From the NCBI GenBank assembly GCA_947500505.1, contig CANMSL010000004.1, positions 62,001-126,000 on the forward strand: a stretch of 64,000 nucleotides of DNA. The letters run 5' to 3'. Shown here in pieces: positions 28,442 through 37,307 of the stretch. The position numbers and the translations under genes were made by a program. A model generated the notes under the pieces. It searched no databases. It saw only the letters and a program-made list of their open reading frames with translations, and had not been told where the DNA came from. Every line of letters starts with the position of its first letter. Position 1 is the first letter of the stretch. Source of the stretch: an uncultured Aquimarina sp. Its GTDB lineage: Bacteria; Bacteroidota; Bacteroidia; Flavobacteriales; Flavobacteriaceae.

Positions 28442-28789
28442 GTGGATTTTAGATTGTTAGCCGTAGTTTCCATGTTCAATGGCAAAGGTATAGGTAAACT
28501 TCTTACCCAAAAATGTATTGAACTGGTAAAAGAAGAAAAACAATCTCAGTTAATGATGCATTCGACTAAAGCTATTTAAGCGTCCTGGAAAATGTATGAA
28601 AATATTGGATTAAAAGATCAAATAATGAGAAACTATCTGCTTATAGCTTTAGACTCTTTTTATATTTTTAACACCTATTTCAAAAGTTTTGATAAAACTA
28701 ATATACTGTTACTGCAAAAAGTGTTGAAAGGTAAAGCAACACACTATACTATATCACTTTTTAAAAGAAAAATTACATCTTCGCATTAG
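28442..28789 (+). pseudogene. GNAT N-acetyltransferase remnant with in-frame stop
   Basis: One frame reads 'FRLLAVVSMFNGKGIGKLLT' (GNAT motif A with the acetyl-CoA loop GKGIGK), then 'QKCIELVKEEKQSQLMMHST', an in-frame TAA at 28577-28579, and directly after it 'ASWKMYENIGLKDQIM' (GNAT motif B). The N-terminal half is missing, because the same frame is closed by a TAA at 28415. The post-stop part can be read as a 65-residue ORF from ATG 28592 but makes no sense alone. This is a degraded acetyltransferase gene following the methyltransferase. Confidence 0.8.
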
Positions 28790-28867
28790 TCATAAACAGT
28801 TATTCCAAAGGGAAAAAACCCCTAAAATTAATGGTTGTAAACCTATTCCTAAACCGTTTTTCACTGC

Positions 28868-28898
28868 TTGATTTCATGATTCTTACACAATAGATTTG
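28868..28898 (+). promoter_or_regulatory. Promoter of the 29-kb lipoprotein (TTG-N20-TAGATTTG)
   Basis: TTG at 28868-28870 and TAGATTTG at 28891-28898 are separated by 20 bp, matching the Bacteroidetes -33/-7 consensus (TTG, about 19-20 bp, TAnnTTTG). It predicts a leader of roughly 55-60 bases before ATG 28964. It is the clearest promoter I found in the window. Confidence 0.65.
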
Positions 28899-28963
28899 CT
28901 CCCACGAAAGGTGATTCCGGAACACCTTAGTGAACTAATTATATACTTTTAAAACCATTAATT

Positions 28964-29833
28964 ATGAAAAAATCAATTTTTAAAACACTGGTCATTGCAA
29001 TGACATTAGGCTTTGTATTTATAGCTTGCAACGATCACGAAGAAGAACTACAAGACGAACAATTACAGGAGGCCAATGAAACTCCTACAAAAGATGCAAT
29101 TTACCCGACTGAGGTAAGTGAAACTTCTCTGGAAGTTGCAAAAATCCAAAAAAACGGTCACGAATATCGCTTTATTGCGGTGGGAGAAAATGATGACATG
29201 GTAGTTATTGAAAAATTATATGGAAATGCAGAAAAAAACAATGAAGACAGCAGTTTAGAGGGAGATTTAACACCATTTGACATCTTTGTTTCCTTAACCG
29301 ATGCTAATCTTCAGGTTCCGGAGCGTATTGCAAAAACCGCAGAAGGATCTGCTCTGACAAACTCAGGAAGACACATTAGTGAGTCCTTAGCTCCTGTAGA
29401 AATCCTGGATCCTAACTATACCGATAGTACTATAGAAAAAGCCTGTTATGATATAGGCGCCACCGGTTTTAGAAATTCGTACTGTGGAGGAACTCCTGTA
29501 GTATCGACTCCAACTGATATTAGATTCTGTGATAATGGATTATGGTATTCTAACACACGTAATTCTTCTTATGGAGGTTCCTGGAGAGAAAGAGACGATG
29601 TGCAAACCTGGACGAATGTAAAATGTGGATTGACCAGAGTTCAGTTCTATGCTTGGAAGAGCAGCGGAATCTGGCCATTTAATAGCTATTCTTGGCATTT
29701 ACAATATCAGGTAGACTTTACTAATGGTATCTGGTATGCATATTACTACACTTCTGATTACACAGAAAGAGAAGTAAGAAGAACAAGACCAACTAATAGC
29801 GGTTCTTTTAGAGCCTATACTCGATTCTTTTAG
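28964..29833 (+). CDS. Hypothetical secreted lipoprotein
   Basis: 289 residues with a lipoprotein signal (lipobox 'FIAC'), then a Glu/Gln-rich stretch (DHEEELQDEQL) suggesting outer-surface export. The middle (residues 40-140) has no recognised motif. The C-terminal 130 residues are rich in Trp, Tyr, Ser and paired Cys ('CYDIGATGFRNSYCGG', 'WYSNTRNSSYGGSWRERD', 'WHLQYQVDFTNGIWYAYYY'), like a compact carbohydrate-binding or secreted beta domain. I do not know the family. It has its own consensus promoter and a strong terminator, so it is a well-defined single-gene unit. Confidence 0.75.
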   Translation: MKKSIFKTLVIAMTLGFVFIACNDHEEELQDEQLQEANETPTKDAIYPTEVSETSLEVAKIQKNGHEYRFIAVGENDDMVVIEKLYGNAEKNNEDSSLEGDLTPFDIFVSLTDANLQVPERIAKTAEGSALTNSGRHISESLAPVEILDPNYTDSTIEKACYDIGATGFRNSYCGGTPVVSTPTDIRFCDNGLWYSNTRNSSYGGSWRERDDVQTWTNVKCGLTRVQFYAWKSSGIWPFNSYSWHLQYQVDFTNGIWYAYYYTSDYTEREVRRTRPTNSGSFRAYTRFF

Positions 29834-29856
29834 AATACCGTATTACACAAAATGAT

Positions 29857-29897
29857 ATAACCCATAATATCGTTACAGATGTTATGGGTTCTTTTGT
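29857..29897 (+). terminator. Rho-independent terminator after the lipoprotein gene
   Basis: AACCCATAA (29859-29867) pairs with TTATGGGTT (29882-29890), and the stem can extend further inside the loop (ATC with GAT). CTTTTGTT follows. It ends the 28964-29833 transcript. Confidence 0.75.
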
Positions 29898-29995
29898 TAT
29901 TAGGTATTTGAGTAGAAGGTTTAATTATTTATAAAGATTTTACAAATTTCTATTTGTAATTCCCTTAGAGTGTTGCAGATTCTTATTATTTTAGT

Positions 29996-30604
29996 ATGTT
30001 TCAAAATATAATTTTTTATATGTCTTATCGCTTTTTGTTTATTTGGATATTTTGTTTTTCTACAACCTTTATTTTATCTGGATATTCACAAAATAAAATA
30101 GAGAAAGAATATCGAATCAAGAGTTTTGATGTTCCAAAGTCAGCATTAGATTTTATGGATCTTGGACCCTTTGATAAGAAAATCAAATGGTACGCTGAAG
30201 AAAGTTTGGACGGTAATAGTATCGAGGCGAAAACTTGTTTCAGAAAACGGAAGTATAGTATTGAATTTGATCTCAATGGTAATCCTCAAGATGTTGAACA
30301 AAAAATTCCCTTTAAAAGTTTAAAAAACACAGTACAAATAAAAATTAAAAAATCCTTAGATAGTATATTTGTCAATTCAAAAATTAAAAAAACACAAAAA
30401 CAATATGTAGGTTCGAGGCAGGCTCTTATCTCTCTTTTAAATAAAGAAAAACTAACCGAAGGTTATGACATAAATTATGAGCTAATCGTGAAAGGTAAAA
30501 AAATCAAACTACACTCATATTATGAACTACTATTCGATAATAATGGTAAATTATTAAAAATTTTAAAAATAGTTAATGCCAATACAGACAATCTTATTTA
30601 TTAA
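29996..30604 (+). CDS. Exported PepSY-like protein
   Basis: 202 residues; an alternative ATG at 30020 would also leave a signal peptide (hydrophobic 'FIWIFCFSTTFILSG'). The mature protein has two similar alpha/beta halves ('YSIEFDLNGNPQDVEQKI' and 'LIVKGKKIKLHSYYELLFDN'), the pattern of PepSY-like/beta-lactamase-inhibitor-like periplasmic proteins. No catalytic motif is seen. It lies 3 bp before the DUF2490 gene, with which it surely forms an operon. Confidence 0.65.
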   Translation: MFQNIIFYMSYRFLFIWIFCFSTTFILSGYSQNKIEKEYRIKSFDVPKSALDFMDLGPFDKKIKWYAEESLDGNSIEAKTCFRKRKYSIEFDLNGNPQDVEQKIPFKSLKNTVQIKIKKSLDSIFVNSKIKKTQKQYVGSRQALISLLNKEKLTEGYDINYELIVKGKKIKLHSYYELLFDNNGKLLKILKIVNANTDNLIY

Positions 30605-30607
30605 AAC

Positions 30608-31318
30608 ATGAATAAAAGAAGAGTATGTATATTGGTTTGCTTTTGTAAAATTATTTGTTATAATCTGATTGCACAAACATCATTTACTTCGGGATTACTA
30701 CCTAAAATTGTTATATCTAAAAAACTCTCCGATCACACTAAATTAGTTCATAGTATTGAGTCTCGACAACAATTATGGGAGCATCAGCCTAATGATAATT
30801 ACTCATATGACTATTTACTAACAGATTTTACTACTATCCTTTCTTTTAAACTGTCTTCTGACAAGGTTTTCAACACGGGATATCTCTTACGAATAGAAGG
30901 AGATCAATTTATTCACCGTTCAATATTCCAATATTCTATTGCTCAACAATTAGAATCCATGAGAGTTGCACACCGCTTCGTTACTGATCAAACCTTTAGT
31001 ACAAAAGAATCTCCTGAATTTAGACTTCGATACCGCTTTACTATAGAATTACCGTTTAATGGTTATCGGGTAGATCCCGGTGAATTTTATCTTAAAGTAA
31101 ATAATGAGTATTTAGGATCCTACCAGAGCTCTAATACTGATTTAGAAATACGGATCATTCCTTTTATAGGGTATGAAGTTGATGCCAAAAGTAAAATTGA
31201 AATTGGCCCTGATTATCGTTTAAGTCAATTATTTGAATCTGGAACCAAAAATCGATTGTGGTTTAGTATAAATTACTACTATGCAATTGAGAAAAAACAG
31301 ATAAAAAATGAAGACTAA
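30608..31318 (+). CDS. DUF2490-family outer-membrane protein
   Basis: 236 residues with a signal peptide ending near 'NLIAQ'. The alternating strands 'KLVHSIESRQQLWEHQPND', 'FRLRYRFTIELPFNG', 'FYLKVNNEYLG' and 'GPDYRLSQLFES' and the overall length match the DUF2490 family, which are predicted small outer-membrane beta-barrels of unknown function. It is cotranscribed with the PepSY-like gene 3 bp upstream, and its end overlaps the next gene by 11 bp. Confidence 0.82.
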   Translation: MNKRRVCILVCFCKIICYNLIAQTSFTSGLLPKIVISKKLSDHTKLVHSIESRQQLWEHQPNDNYSYDYLLTDFTTILSFKLSSDKVFNTGYLLRIEGDQFIHRSIFQYSIAQQLESMRVAHRFVTDQTFSTKESPEFRLRYRFTIELPFNGYRVDPGEFYLKVNNEYLGSYQSSNTDLEIRIIPFIGYEVDAKSKIEIGPDYRLSQLFESGTKNRLWFSINYYYAIEKKQIKNED

Positions 31319-31886
31319 ACCAGAGCTATATTTCGAAAATGATGAAGAATGGCGTAAGTGGCTTCACAAAAATCACTGTATTTCTGAAGGTGTCTATTTG
31401 ATCTTCTACAAAGTAAAAAGCCAACAGACCAGTATGCGCTGGGAAGAGGCAGTGAAAGTAGCTCTTTGCTATGGATGGATCGACTCTACCGTAAAAAAAC
31501 TGGATGAAGAACGAAGAAGGCAGTATTTCTGTCCACGCAAACCAAAAAGTGTCTGGAGTAAACTTAATAAGTCATACATTGCAGCTCTGATACAAAACGA
31601 TTTAATGCACGAAAGCGGTCTAAAGGCTATAACAATTGCAAAGGAAAATGGATCCTGGACGGCATTAGATAATGTAGAAAATGGTGTCATACCAAAAGAT
31701 TTACAAAGGGCTTTTAATAAAAATAAAGCAGCCTTCAATAACTACTTAAATTTTAGCAGAAGTTATAGGAAAAGTTATCTATACTGGCTTAACCAGGCAA
31801 AACGGCAGGAGACAAGGGATAAAAGAATTGTGGAAATCATCGGACTGTGCAAAGCTAATATCAAGACCAGAGATAATGGTCGGTAA
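31308..31886 (+). CDS. YdeI/OmpD-associated family protein
   Basis: 192 residues, cytoplasmic. 'LYFENDEEWRKWL', 'GVYLIFYKVKSQQTSMRWEE', 'ALCYGWIDSTVKKLDEERR' and 'FCPRKPKSVWSKLNK' are the signature segments of the YdeI/OmpD-associated family. The C-terminal helical part ('FSRSYRKSYLYWLNQAKR') is also typical. E. coli YdeI has been linked to polymyxin resistance and stress, but the biochemical role is unknown. It overlaps the DUF2490 gene by 11 bp. Confidence 0.9.
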   Translation: MKTKPELYFENDEEWRKWLHKNHCISEGVYLIFYKVKSQQTSMRWEEAVKVALCYGWIDSTVKKLDEERRRQYFCPRKPKSVWSKLNKSYIAALIQNDLMHESGLKAITIAKENGSWTALDNVENGVIPKDLQRAFNKNKAAFNNYLNFSRSYRKSYLYWLNQAKRQETRDKRIVEIIGLCKANIKTRDNGR

Positions 31887-31900
31887 AACCCTCAAAATAA

Positions 31901-32107
31901 CAATACAAACCTATTGCAGAACCGGTAGTACAACAGGGACCGTTTGTTATGAATAGCGAACAAGAAATTCAGGAAGCTATTGCAGAATACCATAAAACAC
32001 AGTTTGGTGGATGGCCCTGGCCCAGTTATGATCACGTTCACTCAAAATCTAGGGAACGTTTGCACAGTATCCGGACGACTCCGAAATTATTAAACCAACT
32101 TAGTTGA
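31901..32107 (+). pseudogene. 3' remnant of a pirin-family gene
   Basis: After a TAA at 31898-31900 the frame reads 'PIAEPVVQQGPFVMNSEQEI' and 'FGGWPWPSYDHVHSKSRERL', ending at TGA 32105-32107. This is the C-terminal signature of pirin-type cupin proteins (EP-QQGPFVMNT-EEI, then FG-WPWP). The first 200 or so residues are absent. An internal ATG could give a peptide of about 50 residues, without the metal-binding cupin. The rest of the 347-bp gap up to 32233 shows nothing more. Confidence 0.75.
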
Positions 32108-32233
32108 TTACTATATAGTAATTTACATTGTTTTACTAGTAGATTTTGAAGTATTCTTCTTTCAAAACTACTATTAAAATACTATCTTTAAGTAAGGGAA
32201 TAAAAAAGTTAAGTATTTAAACGATGAAACTAT

Positions 32234-34324
32234 ATGTTAAAAAGACTACTTTACTTACTCCCTGTATCTCTCTTATTATCTGCTATACTTTCTTGCTCCA
32301 AATCACTGGTGCTAAGTGATAAAGAAAAAACTTGGCTACAGCAAAATGATAACATTACAGTTGCTATCTACCCCTATTATCCACCATATCAATTCATTAA
32401 TAATCAAAATGAGGCAGATGGAGTTCTTATTGAATATCTCGAGCTTATCGAACAGAAAATAAATTACAAATTTAAAAGAAAACGATACAACGACTGGTCG
32501 GCACTACTAAAAGATGTAAAATCGAATGAAGTTAATTTAATTCTCGAAATACAAAAAACTAAGGATAGAAAATCTTTTTTGAAATTTTATGAACCCATTT
32601 TTGAGTCACAACATGTAATCGTAACCAGGCAAGATGCCTCTTTTGGAAATGATATTAAAAACCTACACGATAAAGCCATAGTACTCCCTGAAAAATATGC
32701 AATAACAGAAAACATAAGAAAAAAGTTTCCCCGCTTTAATATTGTTACGCTAAAAGACGATCTAACTTGCTTAATAAAACTGAATTCTGGCGAATTTGAT
32801 GCATTTGTAGGTCCCAAAGCCGTATCCAATTTTTATATACGATCAGAAAAGCTAGACAATTTAAAAATAAATTCTAGTATTGATTTTAACTATGAACCGG
32901 GATTGGCAATTAATAAACGTAATGTAATTCTTGATGGGATTATTCACAAAGCGTTCTCTGATATTACCAAAGAAGAAAAAGAATCCATTATGAATAATTG
33001 GTTCTACAGTAATGTTACACCATTTTATCAAACCTCAAAATTCTGGATAATAGTTTCTTTAGTTTCATTATTAGCGTTTCTTTTAGGTTTATTTTTTAAT
33101 TCTTACTTAAAACTCAAGATAAAGCAGAAAACAGAAGAACTAACAATTGCTAAAGATATTGCAGAAGAAAGTAATCGGTTAAAAACAAATTTTATAAATA
33201 ACATTCCACAAGAGATCAGGACTCCAATGAATGGAATTATTGGACTCTCTAAGTTTTTAAATAAGCAGGATCTAGATCCTAAAGAAAGACAAAAATATAC
33301 CCAGATGATCATCGGAAATAGTAAAGAATTACTATCCATTATTGATAACATCCTGGAGATTTCTCAGTTACAAACTAAAAGATTTACCCTTAGACTAACC
33401 GAAATCAATCTTCAGGATACATGCCAAACATTAAAGTCTTATTATGAAGCTAAAGCTGAAGAAAAACAGATTCAATTTTATATTGATAATAATCTGATCG
33501 GTTCCCAGAATACAGTATTTATGGACCGCCCAAAGTTTAACAAAATTCTGAATGTACTTATTGATAATGCAGTCAAATATACTAACGACGGAGCGATAAC
33601 TATTTCCTGCAAAGTATCTGGTGATTACTTATATATTGCTATAACAGATACTGGTATTGGCATCAACGAAAAAAACACCAGTAAAATAATAGAAAGCTTA
33701 AATTCTAATATGGAGAATCCAATAGGAGAATATGACGGTCTTGGATTGGGATTAACCATTGCCAAAAAAAATGCTGATTATATAGGTGGACAAATAATCC
33801 TAACAAGTAAGATGAACCGTGGTACCACATTTACATTAAAAGTTCCTTATAATCCTGTTAAAACATCTAATTCTCTGATAACAAATAAAAAGGATGAAGA
33901 CCTTTCCAAAACAGAAAAACACATTATATTAATTGCAGAAGATGGTGAAACTAATTTCTTGTTTTTAAAAACTATTCTTACTAAAATGAACGATTATGAT
34001 TTCACTATATACCGGGCAAAAAATGGTCAGGAAGCGGTAACAATTTGTCAGGAGAACGAAAATATCGATTTAGTATTAATGGATATAAAAATGCCAATTA
34101 TGGATGGGTATGATGCGACTTCTTATATCAAAAAGATGAGACCGGATTTACCGATCATAGCACAAACAGCCTATTCGATTGAAGAAGATGTGCAAAAAGC
34201 ACTAGATTCCGGTTGTGACGATTTTGTTTCCAAACCCGTAGACCGAAAAGTATTGAAACCGATGCTAAAAAAATATTTCCCTGTTTTTAAAAAAAATAAA
34301 AGTAAGACCTCTAAATCATCATAA
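32234..34324 (+). CDS. SBP-type hybrid histidine kinase lacking the phospho-acceptor His
   Basis: 696 residues: signal with lipobox-like LSCS; a family-3 solute-binding sensor domain (about 35-265, 'ITVAIYPYYPPYQFIN'); membrane helix about 275-295; coiled linker; DHp; HATPase ('LIDNAVKYT', 'DTGIGI', 'GLGLGLTIAK'); receiver with 'LVLMDIKMPIMDGYDA' and 'VSKPVDR'. The H-box reads 'NNIPQEIRTPMNG': Gln326 replaces the phosphorylated His, and Pro the preceding Ser. The ATPase and receiver look intact. It may act as a pseudokinase with the tandem paralogue 3 bp downstream, which has His at the same residue number. It should sense a small ligand in the periplasm. Confidence 0.9.
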   Translation: MLKRLLYLLPVSLLLSAILSCSKSLVLSDKEKTWLQQNDNITVAIYPYYPPYQFINNQNEADGVLIEYLELIEQKINYKFKRKRYNDWSALLKDVKSNEVNLILEIQKTKDRKSFLKFYEPIFESQHVIVTRQDASFGNDIKNLHDKAIVLPEKYAITENIRKKFPRFNIVTLKDDLTCLIKLNSGEFDAFVGPKAVSNFYIRSEKLDNLKINSSIDFNYEPGLAINKRNVILDGIIHKAFSDITKEEKESIMNNWFYSNVTPFYQTSKFWIIVSLVSLLAFLLGLFFNSYLKLKIKQKTEELTIAKDIAEESNRLKTNFINNIPQEIRTPMNGIIGLSKFLNKQDLDPKERQKYTQMIIGNSKELLSIIDNILEISQLQTKRFTLRLTEINLQDTCQTLKSYYEAKAEEKQIQFYIDNNLIGSQNTVFMDRPKFNKILNVLIDNAVKYTNDGAITISCKVSGDYLYIAITDTGIGINEKNTSKIIESLNSNMENPIGEYDGLGLGLTIAKKNADYIGGQIILTSKMNRGTTFTLKVPYNPVKTSNSLITNKKDEDLSKTEKHIILIAEDGETNFLFLKTILTKMNDYDFTIYRAKNGQEAVTICQENENIDLVLMDIKMPIMDGYDATSYIKKMRPDLPIIAQTAYSIEEDVQKALDSGCDDFVSKPVDRKVLKPMLKKYFPVFKKNKSKTSKSS

Positions 34325-34327
34325 TAT

Positions 34328-36385
34328 ATGCAACACAAGATAATATATACTCTTCTTCTTATATGTCTATCGATTATAATAACATCTTGTTCTGATGGCG
34401 ATATCCTTAATAAATCTGAGAAAGAATGGTTGCAAAAACAAGAAGCTATAAAGGTTGCTATATATCCATATTACCCTCCATATCAGTTTATAAATAAAAA
34501 AGATAGTATTGATGGGATTTTGGTAGACCATTTTCGTTTGATTGAAAATAAAATAGGATATGTTTTTCAAAAAAAATATTATGCTAATTGGACTCAGTTA
34601 ATAGAGGATACTAAAAACAAAAAAGTAGCGATTGTTCTTGAAATGCAAAAAACTGAAGAAAGAGCAAAGTATCTAAATTTTTATACCAAGTTTTTTGAAA
34701 CCCCATTTGTTATAGTTGCCAGGAGAGAGGTTGAAGATAACCTAAAACTTAAGGACTTTGAGGATAAAAAAATTGCTGTGCCTCAGGGATATTCTATAGA
34801 TGATTATCTGAAAGAAAAGTATCCTCATTTTAAAATACAGAATTATACCGATGATATCACCTGTTTACGTAAGGTACAATCAGGCGAATCTGATGCATAC
34901 ATCGGAGGAAAAGCGTTGGTAAATTACTTGATCAAATCTGAAAGGCTCAGCGATTTAAAGGTACTATCACCAATTGATTATGCATATATTCCGAGTATTG
35001 CTGTTGATAAAGATAATAAAGTACTCAATAGAATAATCGCTAAGGCAACTAATAACATCTCTTATAATGAAAAGCAGGTTATATTGGATAATTGGTTGTT
35101 TAATGTTGTAAAACCTTTTTATAAAAAACCAAAATTCTGGGTCATCTCATCGGTTATTTTTTTCTCTGCGCTAGCGGGTATTGTACTTTTACATTTCTAT
35201 TTAAAATTTAGAATCAAGCAAAAAACTGAAGAACTTCAAATTGCAAAAGATAACGCTGAAGAAAGCAATAGAATAAAAACCAATTTTATTCAGAACATAT
35301 CCCACGAGATCAGAACACCTATGAATGGGATCATGGGATTTTCTGAATTGCTTAAATCAGATTCTCTGACACCAGAAGAAAGAAAAGAATACACAGAAAT
35401 CATTATACACAGTGGTAAAGATCTTATTACTTCTGTAGATAATATTTTAGAAATTTCTATGCTGGAATCCAGACAAAGTAAAGTACTATTTACAGAAACA
35501 CATATTGGTGAACTACTTCAGGAATTGTTTTCAGAATATACTCTTAAAGCAAAAGATAAAAACCTTGAGATACATTTAATCAATGAAATTCCAGAAAAAG
35601 AAAGCGGTATAATTACAGACAGAACAAAGCTTTACAAAATTCTAAGCAATCTGGTTGATAATGGGATTAAATTTACCAATATCGGTTCAATAACAATCTT
35701 TTCTTATCTTGTGGAGGATTTCATCACTATATCCATTAAAGATACAGGTATTGGAATTAAACAAAAAGATCAGGAAATCATTTTTAAGAGTTTCTCACAA
35801 TCAGAAAAAGAAATTTCTAAAAATTTTGGTGGTCTTGGTCTAGGTCTGGCGATTGCCAAACAATATACAGATCTTATCGGAGGTAAAATTTCCTTTGTAA
35901 GTAAAGAAAATGAAGGCAGTACCTTCTTACTAAAAATTCCATATACCCAAATGCAAAAAAACACTGAACTATCAACTAATGATGAGGATGCAAAACCAGA
36001 AAAACATGTAGTACTTATTGCAGAAGATGGAGAAATTAACTTCTTGTTTTTAAAAACCGTTTTAACTAAAATGGTTGACTTTCAATTTGTTATTTATCGA
36101 GCTAAAAATGGTAAAGAAGCGGTGGATATATGTGAGGTCAACGACAAAATAGATTTGGTCTTAATGGATATAAAAATGCCAATAATGGATGGATATGATG
36201 CTACCAAGCGTATCAAAAAACTTAGACCTAATCTACCTGTGGTCGCACAAACTGCGTACTCCACAGAAGAAGATATAGAGCGGGCCCTGGCTGCAGGATG
36301 TGACGATTTCCTTGCTAAACCTGTGGATCGTAAAATATTAAGACCTATCCTGGACAAGTACATTTCTATTTTTGGAAATAAATAA
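34328..36385 (+). CDS. SBP-type hybrid histidine kinase (intact paralogue)
   Basis: 685 residues, colinear with the preceding kinase: signal with ITSC, SBP-3 sensor domain ('IKVAIYPYYPPYQFIN'), membrane helix near 275-295, then a canonical H-box 'QNISHEIRTPMNG' with His326, HATPase ('NLVDNGIKFTN', 'DTGIGI', 'GGLGLGLAIAK') and a receiver ('LVLMDIKMPIMDGYDATK', 'LAKPVDR'). All catalytic residues are present. Heterodimers with the upstream His-less paralogue are possible because the DHp and linker are so alike (inference). No DNA-binding output is fused, so phosphate must go to another protein. Confidence 0.93.
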   Translation: MQHKIIYTLLLICLSIIITSCSDGDILNKSEKEWLQKQEAIKVAIYPYYPPYQFINKKDSIDGILVDHFRLIENKIGYVFQKKYYANWTQLIEDTKNKKVAIVLEMQKTEERAKYLNFYTKFFETPFVIVARREVEDNLKLKDFEDKKIAVPQGYSIDDYLKEKYPHFKIQNYTDDITCLRKVQSGESDAYIGGKALVNYLIKSERLSDLKVLSPIDYAYIPSIAVDKDNKVLNRIIAKATNNISYNEKQVILDNWLFNVVKPFYKKPKFWVISSVIFFSALAGIVLLHFYLKFRIKQKTEELQIAKDNAEESNRIKTNFIQNISHEIRTPMNGIMGFSELLKSDSLTPEERKEYTEIIIHSGKDLITSVDNILEISMLESRQSKVLFTETHIGELLQELFSEYTLKAKDKNLEIHLINEIPEKESGIITDRTKLYKILSNLVDNGIKFTNIGSITIFSYLVEDFITISIKDTGIGIKQKDQEIIFKSFSQSEKEISKNFGGLGLGLAIAKQYTDLIGGKISFVSKENEGSTFLLKIPYTQMQKNTELSTNDEDAKPEKHVVLIAEDGEINFLFLKTVLTKMVDFQFVIYRAKNGKEAVDICEVNDKIDLVLMDIKMPIMDGYDATKRIKKLRPNLPVVAQTAYSTEEDIERALAAGCDDFLAKPVDRKILRPILDKYISIFGNK

Positions 36386-36394
36386 TATCGTGTA

Positions 36395-37213
36395 ATGTCT
36401 TTAAAGAATCAATACGCTGGCTTTTTAGATACTGAATTACTTTGGAAGCATACTTCTCTTTTTGAACTATCACAGTTTGATTTTAAGAAAACGAATAAAC
36501 TCAATGATAATATATTTATTAACTTACCTGATAACGAAGTATTAGGAAAACTAATTGAGCGTTTTTTTGAATATTATATAGACCGTCATAAAAACTATAA
36601 ACTTATTCAGAAAAATATTCAGATATTTAAAGATAAAACCACCATTGGTGAATTGGATTTTCTGATAGAAGACCTACGACAAAAACAAATAGTTCATATC
36701 GAATTGATTTATAAATTCTATCTATATGATCCTAAAAGAAGTGGGATTATACTCGAAAGATGGATTGGCCCTAATCGCAAAGATAGTTTACTGGAAAAAA
36801 TAACGAAGCTAAAAGAAAAACAACTACCGCTATTACATCATCCTGAAACAATTGCCCGCTTACAGGCATTGAATATCTCTGCTAAAAATATTATTCAAGA
36901 GGTATGTTTCTTTGGAAATTTATTCATCCCGTTATCTATTCAAAATAAAAAAATTTCTCACCTTAATAGTAAATGTATCGTGGGGTTTTGGATCCATGCT
37001 GATGAATTTACATCAGAAGAGTACGGCTCTTATCATTTTTATATCCCTAAAAAAAAAGAATGGATGGTTAATCCTAAACAAAATAAAACCTGGCACCCAT
37101 TTAAGAGCACATCGGAAAAGTTGGTAAAAGAACTTTCTAGTAAAAAATCCTCATTACTCTGGATAAAAAGTAATGAAGATTCTTATTCTAAATGTTTTGT
37201 TGTTTGGTGGTGA
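36395..37213 (+). CDS. DUF1853-family protein (PD-(D/E)XK-like)
   Basis: 272 residues. 'FFEYYIDRHKNYKLIQKNIQ', 'TIGELDFLIED', 'VHIELIYKFYLYD' and 'WIGPNRKDSLLEKITKLKEK' match the DUF1853 family. The E-LDFL...ELxYKF arrangement is the PD-(D/E)XK nuclease-like core that has been proposed for the family. The function is unknown. It follows the second kinase by 9 bp, so it is likely cotranscribed, although a functional link is not obvious. Confidence 0.87.
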   Translation: MSLKNQYAGFLDTELLWKHTSLFELSQFDFKKTNKLNDNIFINLPDNEVLGKLIERFFEYYIDRHKNYKLIQKNIQIFKDKTTIGELDFLIEDLRQKQIVHIELIYKFYLYDPKRSGIILERWIGPNRKDSLLEKITKLKEKQLPLLHHPETIARLQALNISAKNIIQEVCFFGNLFIPLSIQNKKISHLNSKCIVGFWIHADEFTSEEYGSYHFYIPKKKEWMVNPKQNKTWHPFKSTSEKLVKELSSKKSSLLWIKSNEDSYSKCFVVWW

Positions 37214-37307
37214 TCTTTAATTTAGTCGTTGTTTGTTTTAGTTGATAAAAGTCGAAATGTAAAACCTAAGATCCACTATCATATACTTTAACAATTAACT
37301 ATTTACA

